DNA from: Sphaerisporangium fuscum
Lineage (GTDB): Bacteria; Actinomycetota; Actinomycetes; Streptosporangiales; Streptosporangiaceae
Direction: 5' to 3'
Assembly: GCF_018531465.1 (NCBI RefSeq)
Contig: NZ_JAHDTF010000022.1
Span: 146,732-210,731, forward strand
DNA length: 64,000 nucleotides
Shown: one piece after another, positions 45,102-54,491 of the stretch
How positions within the stretch are numbered: the stretch's first letter is position 1
How the letters are laid out: each line of letters begins with the position of its first letter
Made by a program: the position numbers and the translations under genes
The notes under the pieces: model-generated
Seen by the model: the letters and a program-made list of their open reading frames with translations, nothing else
What the model was told of the DNA's origin: nothing
The model's database searches: none

Positions 45102-46400
45102 TCAGCTGGTGGTGGTCTTTCCCTTCTTCCCATGCTCCTCGGAGGCCGGGGAGCCGGTGGTGTGCTCGGAGACCGGGACCGCCGACAGCGCCTCGGTGGG
45201 CGACGCCGACCGCATGCCGCTCCACCGCAGCCACTGCGGCCAGCTCTCCTGCCAGTACCCCCAGCCGTTGCCCGGGTCGAGCTGGCGCGGTGTGCCGGTG
45301 ACGATGATCGGGTCGCCGATGAGGGTGACCTCCTTGAACCACTTGGCGTTCTCCGGGCTGACGTTGATGCAGCCGTGGCTGACGTTGCTGTTGCCCTGCG
45401 AGCCCACCGACCATGGCGCGCCGTGGACGTACTCGCCGGTGTCGGAGATGCGGACGGTGTCGTACACCGTCAGCTGGTAGTAGCCGGCGCTGCCGGGCCC
45501 GGCGTCGGGCGAGGTCATGGTGGTGACGTCCTCGCGCGACATCGCCAGGTGGATCCCGTTGGTGGTGTAGTGCTTCCAGCTGTCGCCGTTCCCCGCGCTG
45601 AGCGGGACCGTCCTGATGACCTTGCCGTCGCGCTTGACGGTCATCTGGTGGCTCGCGGTGTCGGCGTGGCTGATCTGGGAGCGGCCGATCTCGAACTCGC
45701 GGACGTAGTCGCCGGCGCCGTACATGCCCGGGCCGCCGCGCACGCCGCCGAGCTGCGCCACCAGCTTGACCTTCGTGTGGGCGGGCCACCAGTGCTTGGG
45801 CCGGTAGACGACGGACTTCTCGTCGATCCAGTGCCAGGCCCCCTCGACGGGCCGCGAGGCCTGCACCGACAGGTTGCGCTCCACCGAGAGGCGGTCGGCG
45901 ATGGGCTTGTCGAAGGTCAGCATGATGGGCATGCCTACACCGACCGTGAGGCCCGTGATGTCCTTGTTGGGCAGAATCTTGTCGGCGGCGAACGTCTGGG
46001 TGGCCTTGATGGTGGAGAACTGGCTGGTCAGCTGAGTGGTCTTGCCCGAACGGCCGACGGCCACCACCGTGACCCTGTAGGTCTCCCCCGGCGCCATCGG
46101 GCGCTTGCTGCGCCACTTGGTGCGGTCGGCGCTCAGCACTCCCTCGAGCGGTGTGTTCTTCGACGTGGCGCGTACCTCGACGCTTCTGAGAGCGCCGTAG
46201 ACGGTCCCGATCATGATGGGCAGCTCGGGGGCCACCTGGGTGGCCCCGTCGGCCGGAGAGACGCTCACAGCGGCGTCCTGCCGGGAGCCCTGCGGGTTGC
46301 CTGATGACTGGTTGTCGCCGGAACGCCCGCATCCGCTCGCGAGGAGGAGGGCCAGGGCGCCGGCGCCTAGGGCGATCACCCGGATCTCTGCGTGTCCCAC
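45102..46400 (-). CDS. L,D-transpeptidase lipoprotein (Ldt, YkuD with Ig-like domains)
   Basis: The 432-residue protein starts with GTG behind GGAGAGG. It has a lipobox LLASGC (Cys about 24), two Ig-like domains (about 45-240) and a C-terminal YkuD catalytic domain with SHGCINVS and nucleophile Cys344. The layout matches mycobacterial LdtMt2, which makes 3-3 peptidoglycan cross-links and resists most beta-lactams except carbapenems. The last 35 residues are Ser/Thr/Lys-rich. It lies between the two halves of the respiratory gene set. Confidence 0.92.
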   Translation of the reverse strand: MGHAEIRVIALGAGALALLLASGCGRSGDNQSSGNPQGSRQDAAVSVSPADGATQVAPELPIMIGTVYGALRSVEVRATSKNTPLEGVLSADRTKWRSKRPMAPGETYRVTVVAVGRSGKTTQLTSQFSTIKATQTFAADKILPNKDITGLTVGVGMPIMLTFDKPIADRLSVERNLSVQASRPVEGAWHWIDEKSVVYRPKHWWPAHTKVKLVAQLGGVRGGPGMYGAGDYVREFEIGRSQISHADTASHQMTVKRDGKVIRTVPLSAGNGDSWKHYTTNGIHLAMSREDVTTMTSPDAGPGSAGYYQLTVYDTVRISDTGEYVHGAPWSVGSQGNSNVSHGCINVSPENAKWFKEVTLIGDPIIVTGTPRQLDPGNGWGYWQESWPQWLRWSGMRSASPTEALSAVPVSEHTTGSPASEEHGKKGKTTTS

Positions 46401-46557
46401 GTGACCTCTCCCTGCTCCGATGGATCACTCCTTGTGAGTTATTACCCGGTTACAGCGTGTCGTGTGCCCCCGCTGAAGGAGAAAGGGCGAAACGACCTGC
46501 CAAAAAAGCCCCGAAGGCGACCGACGCTCCCTTGACGGAGCCCACGAAAAAGCCGCA

Positions 46558-46596
46558 CGGGCGGTGGATGCCTCGTCAAGAGACATCCACCGCCCG
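46558..46596 (-). terminator. Terminator after ctaF
   Basis: CGGGCGGTGGATG (46558-46570) and CATCCACCGCCCG (46584-46596) pair perfectly over 13 bp with a 13-base loop. Read leftward it is followed by GTGCGGCTTTTTCG, a real U-tract. It lies 49 bases after the ctaF stop. Confidence 0.85.
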
Positions 46597-46644
46597 CGCG
46601 GAGGTTTACCGATCACCGGGAGCGGCGGCACGCCGCCCCGCACG

Positions 46645-47040
46645 TCAGTGCGTGAAGTGACCCCGGTAGTACTGGAAGACGAACCCGATGGCCGCCATGA
46701 CCACGGCGAAGGCCCCGATCATGAACATCCACCAGCCGATCACGAAGCCGACCGTCATGAGCGCCACGGCCAGGCACAGGAACAGCGGCCACCAGCTCGA
46801 CGGGCTGAAGAAGCCGAGCTCGCCGGCACCGTCACTGATCTCGGCGTCCTTGCGGTCCTCCGGCTGCTCGCCGATGCGGCGGGCCGTGAACAGCAGGTAG
46901 TAGCCGATCATCATCGCCAGGCCGACGGAGATGGCCAGCGCGGTGGTGCCGGTGGGCTCTTTGGACCAGAACCAGTAGACGATGTCCACCGCGGCGAAGA
47001 AGACGCCGCACAGGAGGAGCAGCCAACCCTGGACCTTCAT
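46645..47040 (-). CDS. ctaF: Cytochrome c oxidase subunit IV (actinobacterial)
   Basis: The 131-residue protein has four membrane segments and the sequence pattern of the actinobacterial subunit IV: MKVQGWLLLLCGVFF at the start, SPSSWWPLFL in the middle and QYYRGHFTH at the end. It stabilises the aa3 oxidase. Its start overlaps the ctaD stop by 4 bases. Confidence 0.93.
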   Translation of the reverse strand: MKVQGWLLLLCGVFFAAVDIVYWFWSKEPTGTTALAISVGLAMMIGYYLLFTARRIGEQPEDRKDAEISDGAGELGFFSPSSWWPLFLCLAVALMTVGFVIGWWMFMIGAFAVVMAAIGFVFQYYRGHFTH

Positions 47041-48707
47041 CGGACCTCCTCCAGCGCCTCAACCGGCACGGGCTGGTGCGGGTGCTTCAGGTCGAACGCG
47101 GGACGCTCGGACCGGATGCGCGGCAGCTTGGTGAAGTTGTGCCGCGGCGGCGGGCAGGAGGTCGCCCACTCCAGGGAGTTGGCGAAGCCCCACGGGTCGT
47201 CGACGGTGACCTTGGGAGCGTTCTTCCAGGTGTTCCACACGTTGTAGAGGAACGGAAGCGTCGAGGCGCCCAGGACGAACGCGCCCACCGAGGAGACCAT
47301 GTTCAGGTCGGTGAAGCCGTCGAGCGGGGAGTAGTCGGCGTACCGGCGCGGGAAGCCCTCGACACCGAGCCAGTGCTGCACCAGGAAGGTGGTGTGGAAG
47401 CCGATGAACAGCGTCCAGAAGTGCCACTTGCCGAGGGTGTCGTTCAGCATCTTGCCGGTGAACTTCGGCCACCAGAAGTAGAACCCGGCGAACATCGCGA
47501 ACACCACGGTGCCGAAGACGACGTAGTGGAAGTGCGCCACCACGAAGTAGGAGTCACTGGCCTGGAAGTCCAGCGGCGGCGAGGCCAGGATGATGCCGGT
47601 CAGACCGCCGAACAGGAACGTCACCAGGAAGCCGACCGAGAACAGCATCGGCGACTCGAACGTGACGTGGCCGCGCCACATGGTGCCGATCCAGTTGAAG
47701 AACTTCACACCGGTCGGGACGGCGATCAGGAACGTCATGAACGAGAAGAACGGCAGCAGCACCTGTCCGGTGACGAACATGTGGTGCGCCCAGACGGCCG
47801 CCGACAGGCCCGCGATGGCGATGGTGGCGCCGACGAGGCTGATGTAACCGAAGACCGGCTTACGGCTGAACACCGGCAGGATCTCGGTGATGATGCCGAA
47901 GAACGGCAGCGCGATGATGTACACCTCGGGGTGCCCGAAGAACCAGAACAGGTGCTGCCAGAGCATCGCACCGCCGGTCGCCGCGTCGAAGATGTGGGCG
48001 CCGAGCTTGCGGTCGGCCTCCAGGGCCAGCAGCGCGGCGGCGAGCACCGGGAAGGCCAGCAGCACCAGGATGCTGGTGAGCAGGATGTTCCAGGTGAAGA
48101 TCGGCATGCGGAACATCGTCATGCCGGGGGCCCGCATCGTGATGATCGTGGTGATGAAGTTCACCGCGCCGAGGATGGTGCCGATACCCGACATCGACAG
48201 ACCCATGATCCACAGGTCGCCGCCCATGCCCGGGGAGGAGACGGCGTCCGACAGCGGGGTGTAGGCCGTCCAGCCGAACGACGCGGCGCCGTCGGGGGTG
48301 AAGAAGCCGGAGACCGCGATCAGGCTGCCGAACAGGTAGAACCAGTAGCTCACCATGTTCAGCCGCGGGAAGGCGACGTCGGGGGCGCCGATCTGCAGCG
48401 GCATGAGCTCGTTGGCGAAGCCCGCGAACAGCGGGGTCGCGAACATGAGCAGCATGATCGTGCCGTGCATGGTGAACAGCTGGTTGAACTGCTCGTTGCT
48501 GACGTACTGCAGTCCGGGCTGCGCGAGCTCGGCACGCATGATCAGCGCCATGACGCCGCCGATCAGGAAGAACGCGAAGGAGGTGATCAGGTAGAGGTGC
48601 CCGATCACCTTGTGGTCGGTGGAGGACAGCCACTTAGCGATGACGGTGCCCCTGCGGGCGCGCCTCGCCTCGTCGCCGCTCCGGATGGGTTCGGTGGTGG
48701 CGGTCAC
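47037..48707 (-). CDS. ctaD: Cytochrome c oxidase subunit I
   Basis: The 556-residue protein is the catalytic subunit with 12 membrane segments, heme a, heme a3 and CuB. WFFGHPEVYIIALPFFG holds the CuB His and the cross-linked Tyr, and WAHHMF the other CuB His pair. The K-channel and D-channel region is intact. It starts with GTG in a GTGA overlap with ctaC and overlaps ctaF by 4 bases. Confidence 0.97.
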   Translation of the reverse strand: MTATTEPIRSGDEARRARRGTVIAKWLSSTDHKVIGHLYLITSFAFFLIGGVMALIMRAELAQPGLQYVSNEQFNQLFTMHGTIMLLMFATPLFAGFANELMPLQIGAPDVAFPRLNMVSYWFYLFGSLIAVSGFFTPDGAASFGWTAYTPLSDAVSSPGMGGDLWIMGLSMSGIGTILGAVNFITTIITMRAPGMTMFRMPIFTWNILLTSILVLLAFPVLAAALLALEADRKLGAHIFDAATGGAMLWQHLFWFFGHPEVYIIALPFFGIITEILPVFSRKPVFGYISLVGATIAIAGLSAAVWAHHMFVTGQVLLPFFSFMTFLIAVPTGVKFFNWIGTMWRGHVTFESPMLFSVGFLVTFLFGGLTGIILASPPLDFQASDSYFVVAHFHYVVFGTVVFAMFAGFYFWWPKFTGKMLNDTLGKWHFWTLFIGFHTTFLVQHWLGVEGFPRRYADYSPLDGFTDLNMVSSVGAFVLGASTLPFLYNVWNTWKNAPKVTVDDPWGFANSLEWATSCPPPRHNFTKLPRIRSERPAFDLKHPHQPVPVEALEEVR

Positions 48708-49492
48708 TGAGCACTCCCCGCCTGGCTGTTGACGTACTGGTCGTATTCGGCCTGCGGCACGAGTTTCACCGTGAAGAGCATGCGGCTGTGGTCGACGCCG
48801 CAGAGCTCGGCACAGCGGCCGGCGAACTCACCGGTCTTGTTCAGCGTGTGGATCTCGAAGACGTTCTTCACGCCGGGGATGACGTCGCGCTTGAACAGGA
48901 ACGCCGGCACCCAGAAGGAGTGGGCCACGTCGGGCGAGGTGAGCTCGAACTGCACGGCCTTGTCCTCGGGCAGCACGAGCACCGGCCGCTGGGCGGGGGT
49001 GCCGACCACCTTGACGGTCTTGCCCTGGTACTCGCTGGTGAAGCGCCAGCTCCACTGGAAGCCCTCGACGTGGACCTTCACGTCGGGGTTCGCCGAGACC
49101 TTGGTGATCGTGTTCTCGTCACGCGCGGTGAAGTAGAAGAACACGGCGACCATGATGATCGGGATCGTGGTGTAGAGGATCTCGATCGGCAGGTTGTAGC
49201 GCACCTGCGGCGGCAACGCGTCGCCGCTGTTCTTGCGCTTGCGGTGGAACGCACAGGCCCAGAGGATCAGGCCCCAGACGACCACGCCGACCGCGAGGGC
49301 GGCGATCCAGGCACCATTCCAGAGACTCTGGATGATGCCGGCCTCCTTGGTGATGCCATCAGGCATACCGGCACGGTCCCACGTGCCAGGGCCCCCACAC
49401 GCCGTCAGGGACACCAGCAGCACCGCCAGAGCGGCGGCGCGTGGCACCCTGCGGGCCAACGGACGCCGTGTAGAACGGCGGGTCGGACTCAC
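48704..49492 (-). CDS. ctaC: Cytochrome c oxidase subunit II
   Basis: The 262-residue lipoprotein-type subunit has a signal peptide with LTAC lipobox, two membrane segments, and a periplasmic-side cupredoxin domain. The CuA ligands are in CAELCGVDHSRM, with VEGFQWSWRF upstream. It accepts electrons from QcrC. It starts with GTG 49492 and is first in the ctaCDF operon. Confidence 0.95.
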   Translation of the reverse strand: MSPTRRSTRRPLARRVPRAAALAVLLVSLTACGGPGTWDRAGMPDGITKEAGIIQSLWNGAWIAALAVGVVVWGLILWACAFHRKRKNSGDALPPQVRYNLPIEILYTTIPIIMVAVFFYFTARDENTITKVSANPDVKVHVEGFQWSWRFTSEYQGKTVKVVGTPAQRPVLVLPEDKAVQFELTSPDVAHSFWVPAFLFKRDVIPGVKNVFEIHTLNKTGEFAGRCAELCGVDHSRMLFTVKLVPQAEYDQYVNSQAGSAQ

Positions 49493-49737
49493 GGATCGCC
49501 TACCCCACAGTTAAAGCCCAAGAGTCCCCCTCCTGGGCGGTCGTTGCCAGATTCACGTATTCGCGCTCTAAGTTGTCTCACGTCACGCTGGGGGACACAT
49601 TAGCGCGCACTGGCGCCGCCCTCCTTCTCAGCCCCCGTCTTGCCCCAACCGCGGGGCCCGCTTTGCCTCCCACCGCCGCCCGTCGCCCCCGATGGCCCCG
49701 GCTGAGCGGCGGGCGGGACGGGTGCGAGCATGGGCGG

Positions 49738-50874
49738 GTGGCGTACTTCGACGCGGCCTCGACCGAACCCCTGCATCCCGCCGCCCGCGAGGCGCTCGTC
49801 GCGGCCCTCGACGAGGGCGGCGCCGACCCCGCGCGGCTGTACGGAGCGGCACGCCGGGCGCGCCTGCTGCTGGAGAGGGCCCGCGCCGAGGCGGCCGAGG
49901 TCATCGGCGCCCGGCCGGACGAGGTGTCGTTCACCGCCTCCGGCACCCAGGCCGTCCACCTCGGCGTACTCGGCACTCTACTGGGCAGGCGGCGCGCCGG
50001 ACGCCACCTGGTGGCGGGCGCCGTCGAGCATTCCAGCGTCCTGCACGCGGCCCAGGTCCACGAGGCCGGGGGCGGCACCGTGGAGGTGGTCGGCGTCGGC
50101 CGCACGGGGCGGGTCGACGCGGACGCCTTCGCCGCGGCGGTGAAGCGGGAGGGTACGGCGCTGGCCTGCCTGCAGACGGCCAACCACGAGGTCGGCACCC
50201 TGCAGCCGGTGGCTCGGGCGGCGGAGGCCTGCGGGGCGGCGGGCGTGCCGCTGCTGGTGGACGCCGCGCAGACGCTGGGACGGCTGCCGGTGCCGTCCGG
50301 CTGGTCGGTGCTGGCGGGCAGCGCGCACAAGTGGGGCGGCCCGGCGGGGGTGGGGCTGCTCGCGGTCCGCAAGGGCATCCGCTGGCGCTCCCCGCTGCCG
50401 GAGGACGAGCGGGAACGGCGCAGGGTGCCCGGCTTCGAGAACGTCCCGGCGGCGGTCGCGGCGGTGGCGGCGCTGCGGGCCCGGCTCGCCGAGGCCGAGG
50501 AGGAGAACGCTCGGCTGTCGGCGCTGGTCGACCGCATCCGCGAGACGGTGCCCCGGGTGGTGCCGGACGTCGAGGTGGTCGGCGACGCGGCGGAGCGGGT
50601 CCCCCACATCGTGACCTTCTCGTGTCTTTATGTGCCGGGTGAGGCGATTCTCACCGAATTGGACAGGGCGGGGTTCGCCGTCTCGTCCGGCAGCTCGTGC
50701 ACGGCGAGTACGCTACGACCATCGCATGTGCTGGAGGCGATGGGGGTGCTCACGCATGGCAACGTCAGGGTCTCGCTGCCCAGGGGCACCACCGGCGAGG
50801 ACGTCGACCGCTTCCTCGGCGTCCTGCCCGGCATCGTCCGCCGCATCCGCGAGAGCGTAGGAGTGAGGTCGTGA
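49738..50874 (+). CDS. Cysteine desulfurase (NifS/IscS-like)
   Basis: The 378-residue PLP enzyme takes sulfur from cysteine. The PLP Lys is in AGSAHKWGGP and the persulfide Cys in SSGSSCTASTLRPSHVLEAMG; the HSSVLHAAQ and NHEVGTLQP motifs are conserved. GTG 49738 starts VAYFDAASTEPLHP, the usual opening. A TusA-like carrier gene follows after 73 bases, so the sulfur probably goes to that carrier. The operon lies just after ctaC, divergent from it, as in streptomycetes. Confidence 0.88.
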   Translation: MAYFDAASTEPLHPAAREALVAALDEGGADPARLYGAARRARLLLERARAEAAEVIGARPDEVSFTASGTQAVHLGVLGTLLGRRRAGRHLVAGAVEHSSVLHAAQVHEAGGGTVEVVGVGRTGRVDADAFAAAVKREGTALACLQTANHEVGTLQPVARAAEACGAAGVPLLVDAAQTLGRLPVPSGWSVLAGSAHKWGGPAGVGLLAVRKGIRWRSPLPEDERERRRVPGFENVPAAVAAVAALRARLAEAEEENARLSALVDRIRETVPRVVPDVEVVGDAAERVPHIVTFSCLYVPGEAILTELDRAGFAVSSGSSCTASTLRPSHVLEAMGVLTHGNVRVSLPRGTTGEDVDRFLGVLPGIVRRIRESVGVRS

Positions 50875-50947
50875 CGAGGCGAGGCGGGTCAGGGGCGAGG
50901 CGGCCGTGCCGCGCGCCGCGGCCCTCGACGGCAGGGGTGAGATCGTG

Positions 50948-51229
50948 ATGGCAGGCCGGCACAGGCAGCCCGCGCCCGAGGAGGCTCCCCGGCCGCCCGA
51001 GGTCGCGCTGACCATCGACGCCCTGGGCCGCAAGTGCCCGATCCCCATCATCATGCTGGCCGAGCAGATCAACAGCGTGCCGCTGAACGCCACGATCGCC
51101 GTCCTCGCCGACGACCCGGCCGCCTTCACCGACGTCCCGGCCTGGTGCAGGCTCAAGTCGCACCACCACATGGGCAGCTACGAGCTGCCGCAGGGCGGCT
51201 GGGCCATCCACGTGCGGCGCAACTACTGA
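50948..51229 (+). CDS. TusA-family sulfur carrier
   Basis: The 93-residue protein has the TusA two-layer sandwich with the persulfide Cys in IDALGRKCPIPIIML. The rest (VLADDPAAFTDVPAWCRLKSHH in part, then the C-terminal WAIHVRRNY) fits the family, with an extra Cys. It probably accepts sulfur from the adjacent cysteine desulfurase. The final acceptor (tRNA, molybdopterin or another pathway) is unknown. ATG 50948 or GTG 50945 starts the gene. Confidence 0.85.
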   Translation: MAGRHRQPAPEEAPRPPEVALTIDALGRKCPIPIIMLAEQINSVPLNATIAVLADDPAAFTDVPAWCRLKSHHHMGSYELPQGGWAIHVRRNY

Positions 51230-51234
51230 AAGGC

Positions 51235-51263
51235 CCGGCCGCGCCCGATGCGGGCACGGCCGG
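51235..51263. terminator. Bidirectional terminator between tusA-like gene and adoK
   Basis: CCGGCCGCGCCCG (51235-51247) pairs with CGGGCACGGCCGG (51251-51263) at 12 of 13 positions around ATG. It lies between two convergent stops (51229 and 51273). Confidence 0.8.
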
Positions 51264-51272
51264 AGGCGGGTG

Positions 51273-52259
51273 TCAGGGGTGGGGGCACTCCAGGTGCGGC
51301 TCGATCTCGGCCGCGGCGTCGGCGCCGTACGCCGCCGAGAAGCGGCTGAGGAAGCCGCTCCTGCCGAGCTGGTACTCCTGGCCGCCGACGTGCTCGAGCA
51401 CGTGGGTGGCGATGAGGTTGCCGATCTGGCCGCAGCGCTCCAGCGACAGCCCCCACATCAGGCCCGACAGGAAGCCCGCGCGGAAGGCGTCGCCGACGCC
51501 GGTGGGGTCGACCTTGCCGAGCTCGGGGGTCGGGGGGACGTGCAGCGACGGCTCGCCGTCGCGGTCGATGCGGGCGCCCTTCGGGCCGAGAGTGGTCACC
51601 CGGACGCCGACCCTGGCGAGCACCTCCTCGTCGGACCAGCCGGTCTTCTGCTCGACGAGCGCCTTCTCGTAGTCGTTGGTGAACAGGTAGGCCGCGCCGT
51701 CGATCAGCTGCCGGATCTGGCCGCCGTCCATGCGGGCCAGCTGCTGGGAGGGGTCGGCGGCGAAGGGGATGCCCCGGGTGCGGCACTCGTCGGTGTGACG
51801 CAGCATCGCGTCGGGGTCGTTCGGGCTGATCAGGACGAGGTCGAGGCCGCCGACGCGGTCGGCCACCGGCTGCAGCTCGATCTCGCGGGCCTCGGCCATG
51901 GCGCCGGTGTAGAACGAGGCGATCTGGTTGTGGTGCTCGTCGGTGGTGCACAGGAAGCGGGCCGTGTGGCGCAGCTCGGAGACGTGCACGGACCGGCAGT
52001 CGACGTTGTGGCGCTCCAGCCAGGAGCGGTAGTCGCCGAAGTCGGCGCCGACCGCGCCGACGAGGATCGGCGACAGGCCGAGGCAGCCCATCCCGAAGGC
52101 GATGTTGCCCGCGACCCCTCCGCGCCGGATCTGCAGATCATCGACAAGGAAGGACAGCGACACACGGTCGAGCTGCTCGGCGATGAGCTGGTCCCCGAAG
52201 CTACCCGGGAACGTCATCAAATGGTCGGTCGCGATTGAGCCGGTGACGGCGATGCGCAC
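51273..52259 (-). CDS. adoK: PfkB-family adenosine kinase
   Basis: The 328-residue kinase closely follows mycobacterial AdoK (Rv2202c): MRIAVTGSIATDHLM at the start, LSFLVDDLQIRRGGVAGNIA, FAADPSQQLARM, AAYLFTNDYEKAL and the catalytic DPTGVGDAFRAGF with its base Asp. It phosphorylates adenosine to AMP. Its position beside the cta/qcr genes and erpA is also the mycobacterial one. It may be annotated elsewhere as a generic carbohydrate kinase. Confidence 0.88.
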   Translation of the reverse strand: MRIAVTGSIATDHLMTFPGSFGDQLIAEQLDRVSLSFLVDDLQIRRGGVAGNIAFGMGCLGLSPILVGAVGADFGDYRSWLERHNVDCRSVHVSELRHTARFLCTTDEHHNQIASFYTGAMAEAREIELQPVADRVGGLDLVLISPNDPDAMLRHTDECRTRGIPFAADPSQQLARMDGGQIRQLIDGAAYLFTNDYEKALVEQKTGWSDEEVLARVGVRVTTLGPKGARIDRDGEPSLHVPPTPELGKVDPTGVGDAFRAGFLSGLMWGLSLERCGQIGNLIATHVLEHVGGQEYQLGRSGFLSRFSAAYGADAAAEIEPHLECPHP

Positions 52260-52617
52260 GGGGTGTTCTCCTCGTTGTCAGCATCGAAATGGGCCCGCCA
52301 AGAATACGCCACCCGTACTCGAGGGGCGCGTGAGGAACGCTAGAGCCCGATCTTGGCCGTGTCCCGCCCGCCCCACCGGTCCACGATCACCTCATGAGCC
52401 GGTCCGGCTCCCGCACGGCCGGCCGGCCTCCGCCGGCGAGGACCGGCAGGTGAGCGGCCTCGCGGGGGCGAGGGACCCGTAAGACGGGTGAGCGTGCCCG
52501 TATCACCGCGTCGGCCGCCCCTTAGGGACGGGCGCCTTCGCGGGCCCGTGTGGGCCGGCCGCCACGCTCGTCCACCGCGACGCGCCATGGGGCGGTGCCG
52601 TCCGTGGGCATGCCGAA
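52260..52617. other. Intergenic stretch between adoK and erpA
   Basis: No gene is convincing in these 358 bases; the open frames here have unusual composition and no start signals. It holds the adoK promoter region and GACCCGT-AAG-ACGGGT, a small hairpin near 52475. Confidence 0.5.
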
Positions 52618-52650
52618 ACCCCGCGCCGCGGGCGAGACCGCGGGCGGGGT
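52618..52650 (-). terminator. Terminator after erpA
   Basis: ACCCCGCGCCGCGG (52618-52631) pairs with CCGCGGGCGGGGT (52638-52650) with one bulged base, 22 bases after the erpA stop. Read leftward it is followed by TTTCGG. Confidence 0.8.
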
Positions 52651-52671
52651 GCCGGACGGATCCGGGTGGAT

Positions 52672-53025
52672 CTAGTTGAACGAGTCGCCGCAGGCGCAGG
52701 AGCCCGTGGCGTTCGGGTTGTCGATCGTGAAGCCCTGCTTCTCGATGGTGTCGACGAAGTCGACCGTGGCGCCCATGAGGTAGGGCGCGCTCATCCGGTC
52801 GGTGACGACGTTGACGCCGCCGAATTCGGCGACGACGTCCCCGTCCATGGAGCGGTCATCGAAGAAGAGCTGGTAACGCAGGCCCGAGCAGCCGCCGGGC
52901 TGCACCGCGACGCGCAGCTGCAGGCCCTCTTCGCCCTGCTGCTCGAGCAGGCTGCGGACCTTCGCCGCGGCGGCGTCGGTCAGGATCAGGCCCTGCTGCG
53001 TGGTCTCGCTGCTCTCAACCGTCAT
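52672..53025 (-). CDS. erpA: Iron-sulfur cluster insertion protein ErpA/IscA type
   Basis: The 117-residue A-type carrier has the three cluster-binding Cys: one in QPGGCSGLRYQLFF and two in GSCACGDSF at the end. LILTDAAAAKVRSLLEQQG opens the domain. It delivers [4Fe-4S] clusters to target enzymes. The quinolinate synthase gene next door encodes one such enzyme and is divergent; respiratory Fe-S proteins are also nearby. Confidence 0.92.
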   Translation of the reverse strand: MTVESSETTQQGLILTDAAAAKVRSLLEQQGEEGLQLRVAVQPGGCSGLRYQLFFDDRSMDGDVVAEFGGVNVVTDRMSAPYLMGATVDFVDTIEKQGFTIDNPNATGSCACGDSFN

Positions 53026-53248
53026 GTGTTGACTCCCCGTCTGCCAACGCCCCTCGGGGACGGAGGCCTGGATCTGAGGTCTCGTTTAGACGCTACCAAC
53101 ACAACCGGCTTGCTACACATTCCTGTCTCACTGTGCGATCCACGCCACCCCCGGACGGCATGGGCGCCACCCCCGCTCAGGTCATCCCCGAGCGTGTGCA
53201 ATGATTAGTCGTCAACTAGACGATAAGTCCCCTGAGGGGTGTGCACCC

Positions 53249-54433
53249 GTGACCACTACCGAGACCGGCCTCCCGCTGTTCATCCTCGGCCAGGGCACCG
53301 ACCCGCACAGCGAGCGCGGCGTCGACTGCCCGGGCGAGCTGCCACCGGCGTCCGACCCCGAGCTGGTCGCGCGTGCCCAGAAGGCCAAGGCCGCCCTCGG
53401 GGACAGGCTCTTCGTGCTCGGCCACCACTACCAGCGTGACGAGGTCATCCAGTTCGCCGACGTGACCGGCGACTCGTTCAAGCTGGCCCGCGAGGCGGCG
53501 GCGCGCCCCGGGGCGGAGTACATCGTCTTCTGCGGCGTCCACTTCATGGCCGAGTCCGCCGACATCCTGACCTCCGACTCCCAGCGCGTCGTGCTCCCCG
53601 ACCTCGCCGCGGGCTGCTCCATGGCCGACATGGCGACCTTCGACCAGGTCGAGGAGGCCTGGGACGTGCTGACGGATCTCGGGCTCGCCGAGACCACCGT
53701 GCCGATCACCTACATGAACTCCTCCGCCGACATCAAGGCGTTCTGCGGGCGCAACGGCGGCGCGGTGTGCACGTCCTCCAACGCGCGACGGGCGCTGACC
53801 TGGGCGTTCGACGAGGGCCCGGAAGGGCCCGCCAACAAGGCCGGCGACCGCAAGGTGCTCTTCCTGCCCGACCAGCACCTCGGCCGCAACACCGCCGTCC
53901 TGGAGATGGGCTTCTCCCTGGACGACTGCGTGGTCTACAACCCCCACCGCCCCAACGGCGGGCTGACCGACCAGCAGCTCAGGGACGCCAAGATGATCCT
54001 CTGGCGCGGGCACTGCTCGGTGCACGGCCGGTTCACCGCCGGCTGCGTGGACGACGTGCGCGCCCGCATCCCGGACGTCAACGTGCTGGTGCACCCCGAG
54101 TGCCGGCACGAGGTCGTCACCAAGGCCGACTTCGTCGGGTCCACCGAGTACATCATCAAGAAGCTGGCCGAGGCCCCGGCCGGGTCGTCCTGGGCGGTCG
54201 GCACCGAGCTCAACCTGGTCAAGCGGCTCGCCGCCCAGCACCCCGACAAGACCGTGACCTTCCTCGACCGCACGGTCTGCTACTGCTCCACCATGAACCG
54301 CATCGACCTGCCCCACCTGGTGTGGGCCCTTGAGTCCCTGGTGGAGGGCGAGGTCGTCAACCAGATCACCGTCGACCCCGACACCACCCACTGGGCCAAG
54401 GTCGCCCTCGACCGCATGCTCGCCCTCCCGTAA
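53249..54433 (+). CDS. nadA: Quinolinate synthase
   Basis: The 394-residue enzyme condenses iminoaspartate and dihydroxyacetone phosphate to quinolinate for NAD synthesis with a [4Fe-4S] cluster. Cluster Cys are in FCGVHFMAESA, WRGHCSVHGRF and TVCYCSTMNRID. HHYQRDEVIQFAD and VLVHPECRHEV are substrate motifs. GTG 53249 is chosen behind TGAGGGG. nadB and nadC are not in the window. Confidence 0.93.
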   Translation: MTTTETGLPLFILGQGTDPHSERGVDCPGELPPASDPELVARAQKAKAALGDRLFVLGHHYQRDEVIQFADVTGDSFKLAREAAARPGAEYIVFCGVHFMAESADILTSDSQRVVLPDLAAGCSMADMATFDQVEEAWDVLTDLGLAETTVPITYMNSSADIKAFCGRNGGAVCTSSNARRALTWAFDEGPEGPANKAGDRKVLFLPDQHLGRNTAVLEMGFSLDDCVVYNPHRPNGGLTDQQLRDAKMILWRGHCSVHGRFTAGCVDDVRARIPDVNVLVHPECRHEVVTKADFVGSTEYIIKKLAEAPAGSSWAVGTELNLVKRLAAQHPDKTVTFLDRTVCYCSTMNRIDLPHLVWALESLVEGEVVNQITVDPDTTHWAKVALDRMLALP

Positions 54434-54444
54434 CACGGGCCTCA

Positions 54445-54479
54445 CCCCCTCCGCCTCCCGGAGACCGGGGCGGAGGGGG
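54445..54479. terminator. Bidirectional terminator between nadA and the SIMPL gene
   Basis: CCCCCTCCGCC (54445-54455) and GGCGGAGGGGG (54469-54479) pair perfectly over 11 bp, and the loop CCGGAGACCGG can pair again. It sits between convergent stops. Confidence 0.85.
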
Positions 54480-54491
54480 CCGGGAGCCGGG

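Noticed and set aside
53195..53235. TCGTC-AACTA-GACGA upstream of nadA as an NrtR/NadR operator
   Set aside because: The arms are only 5 bp and do not match a NAD-regulator consensus that I can confirm.
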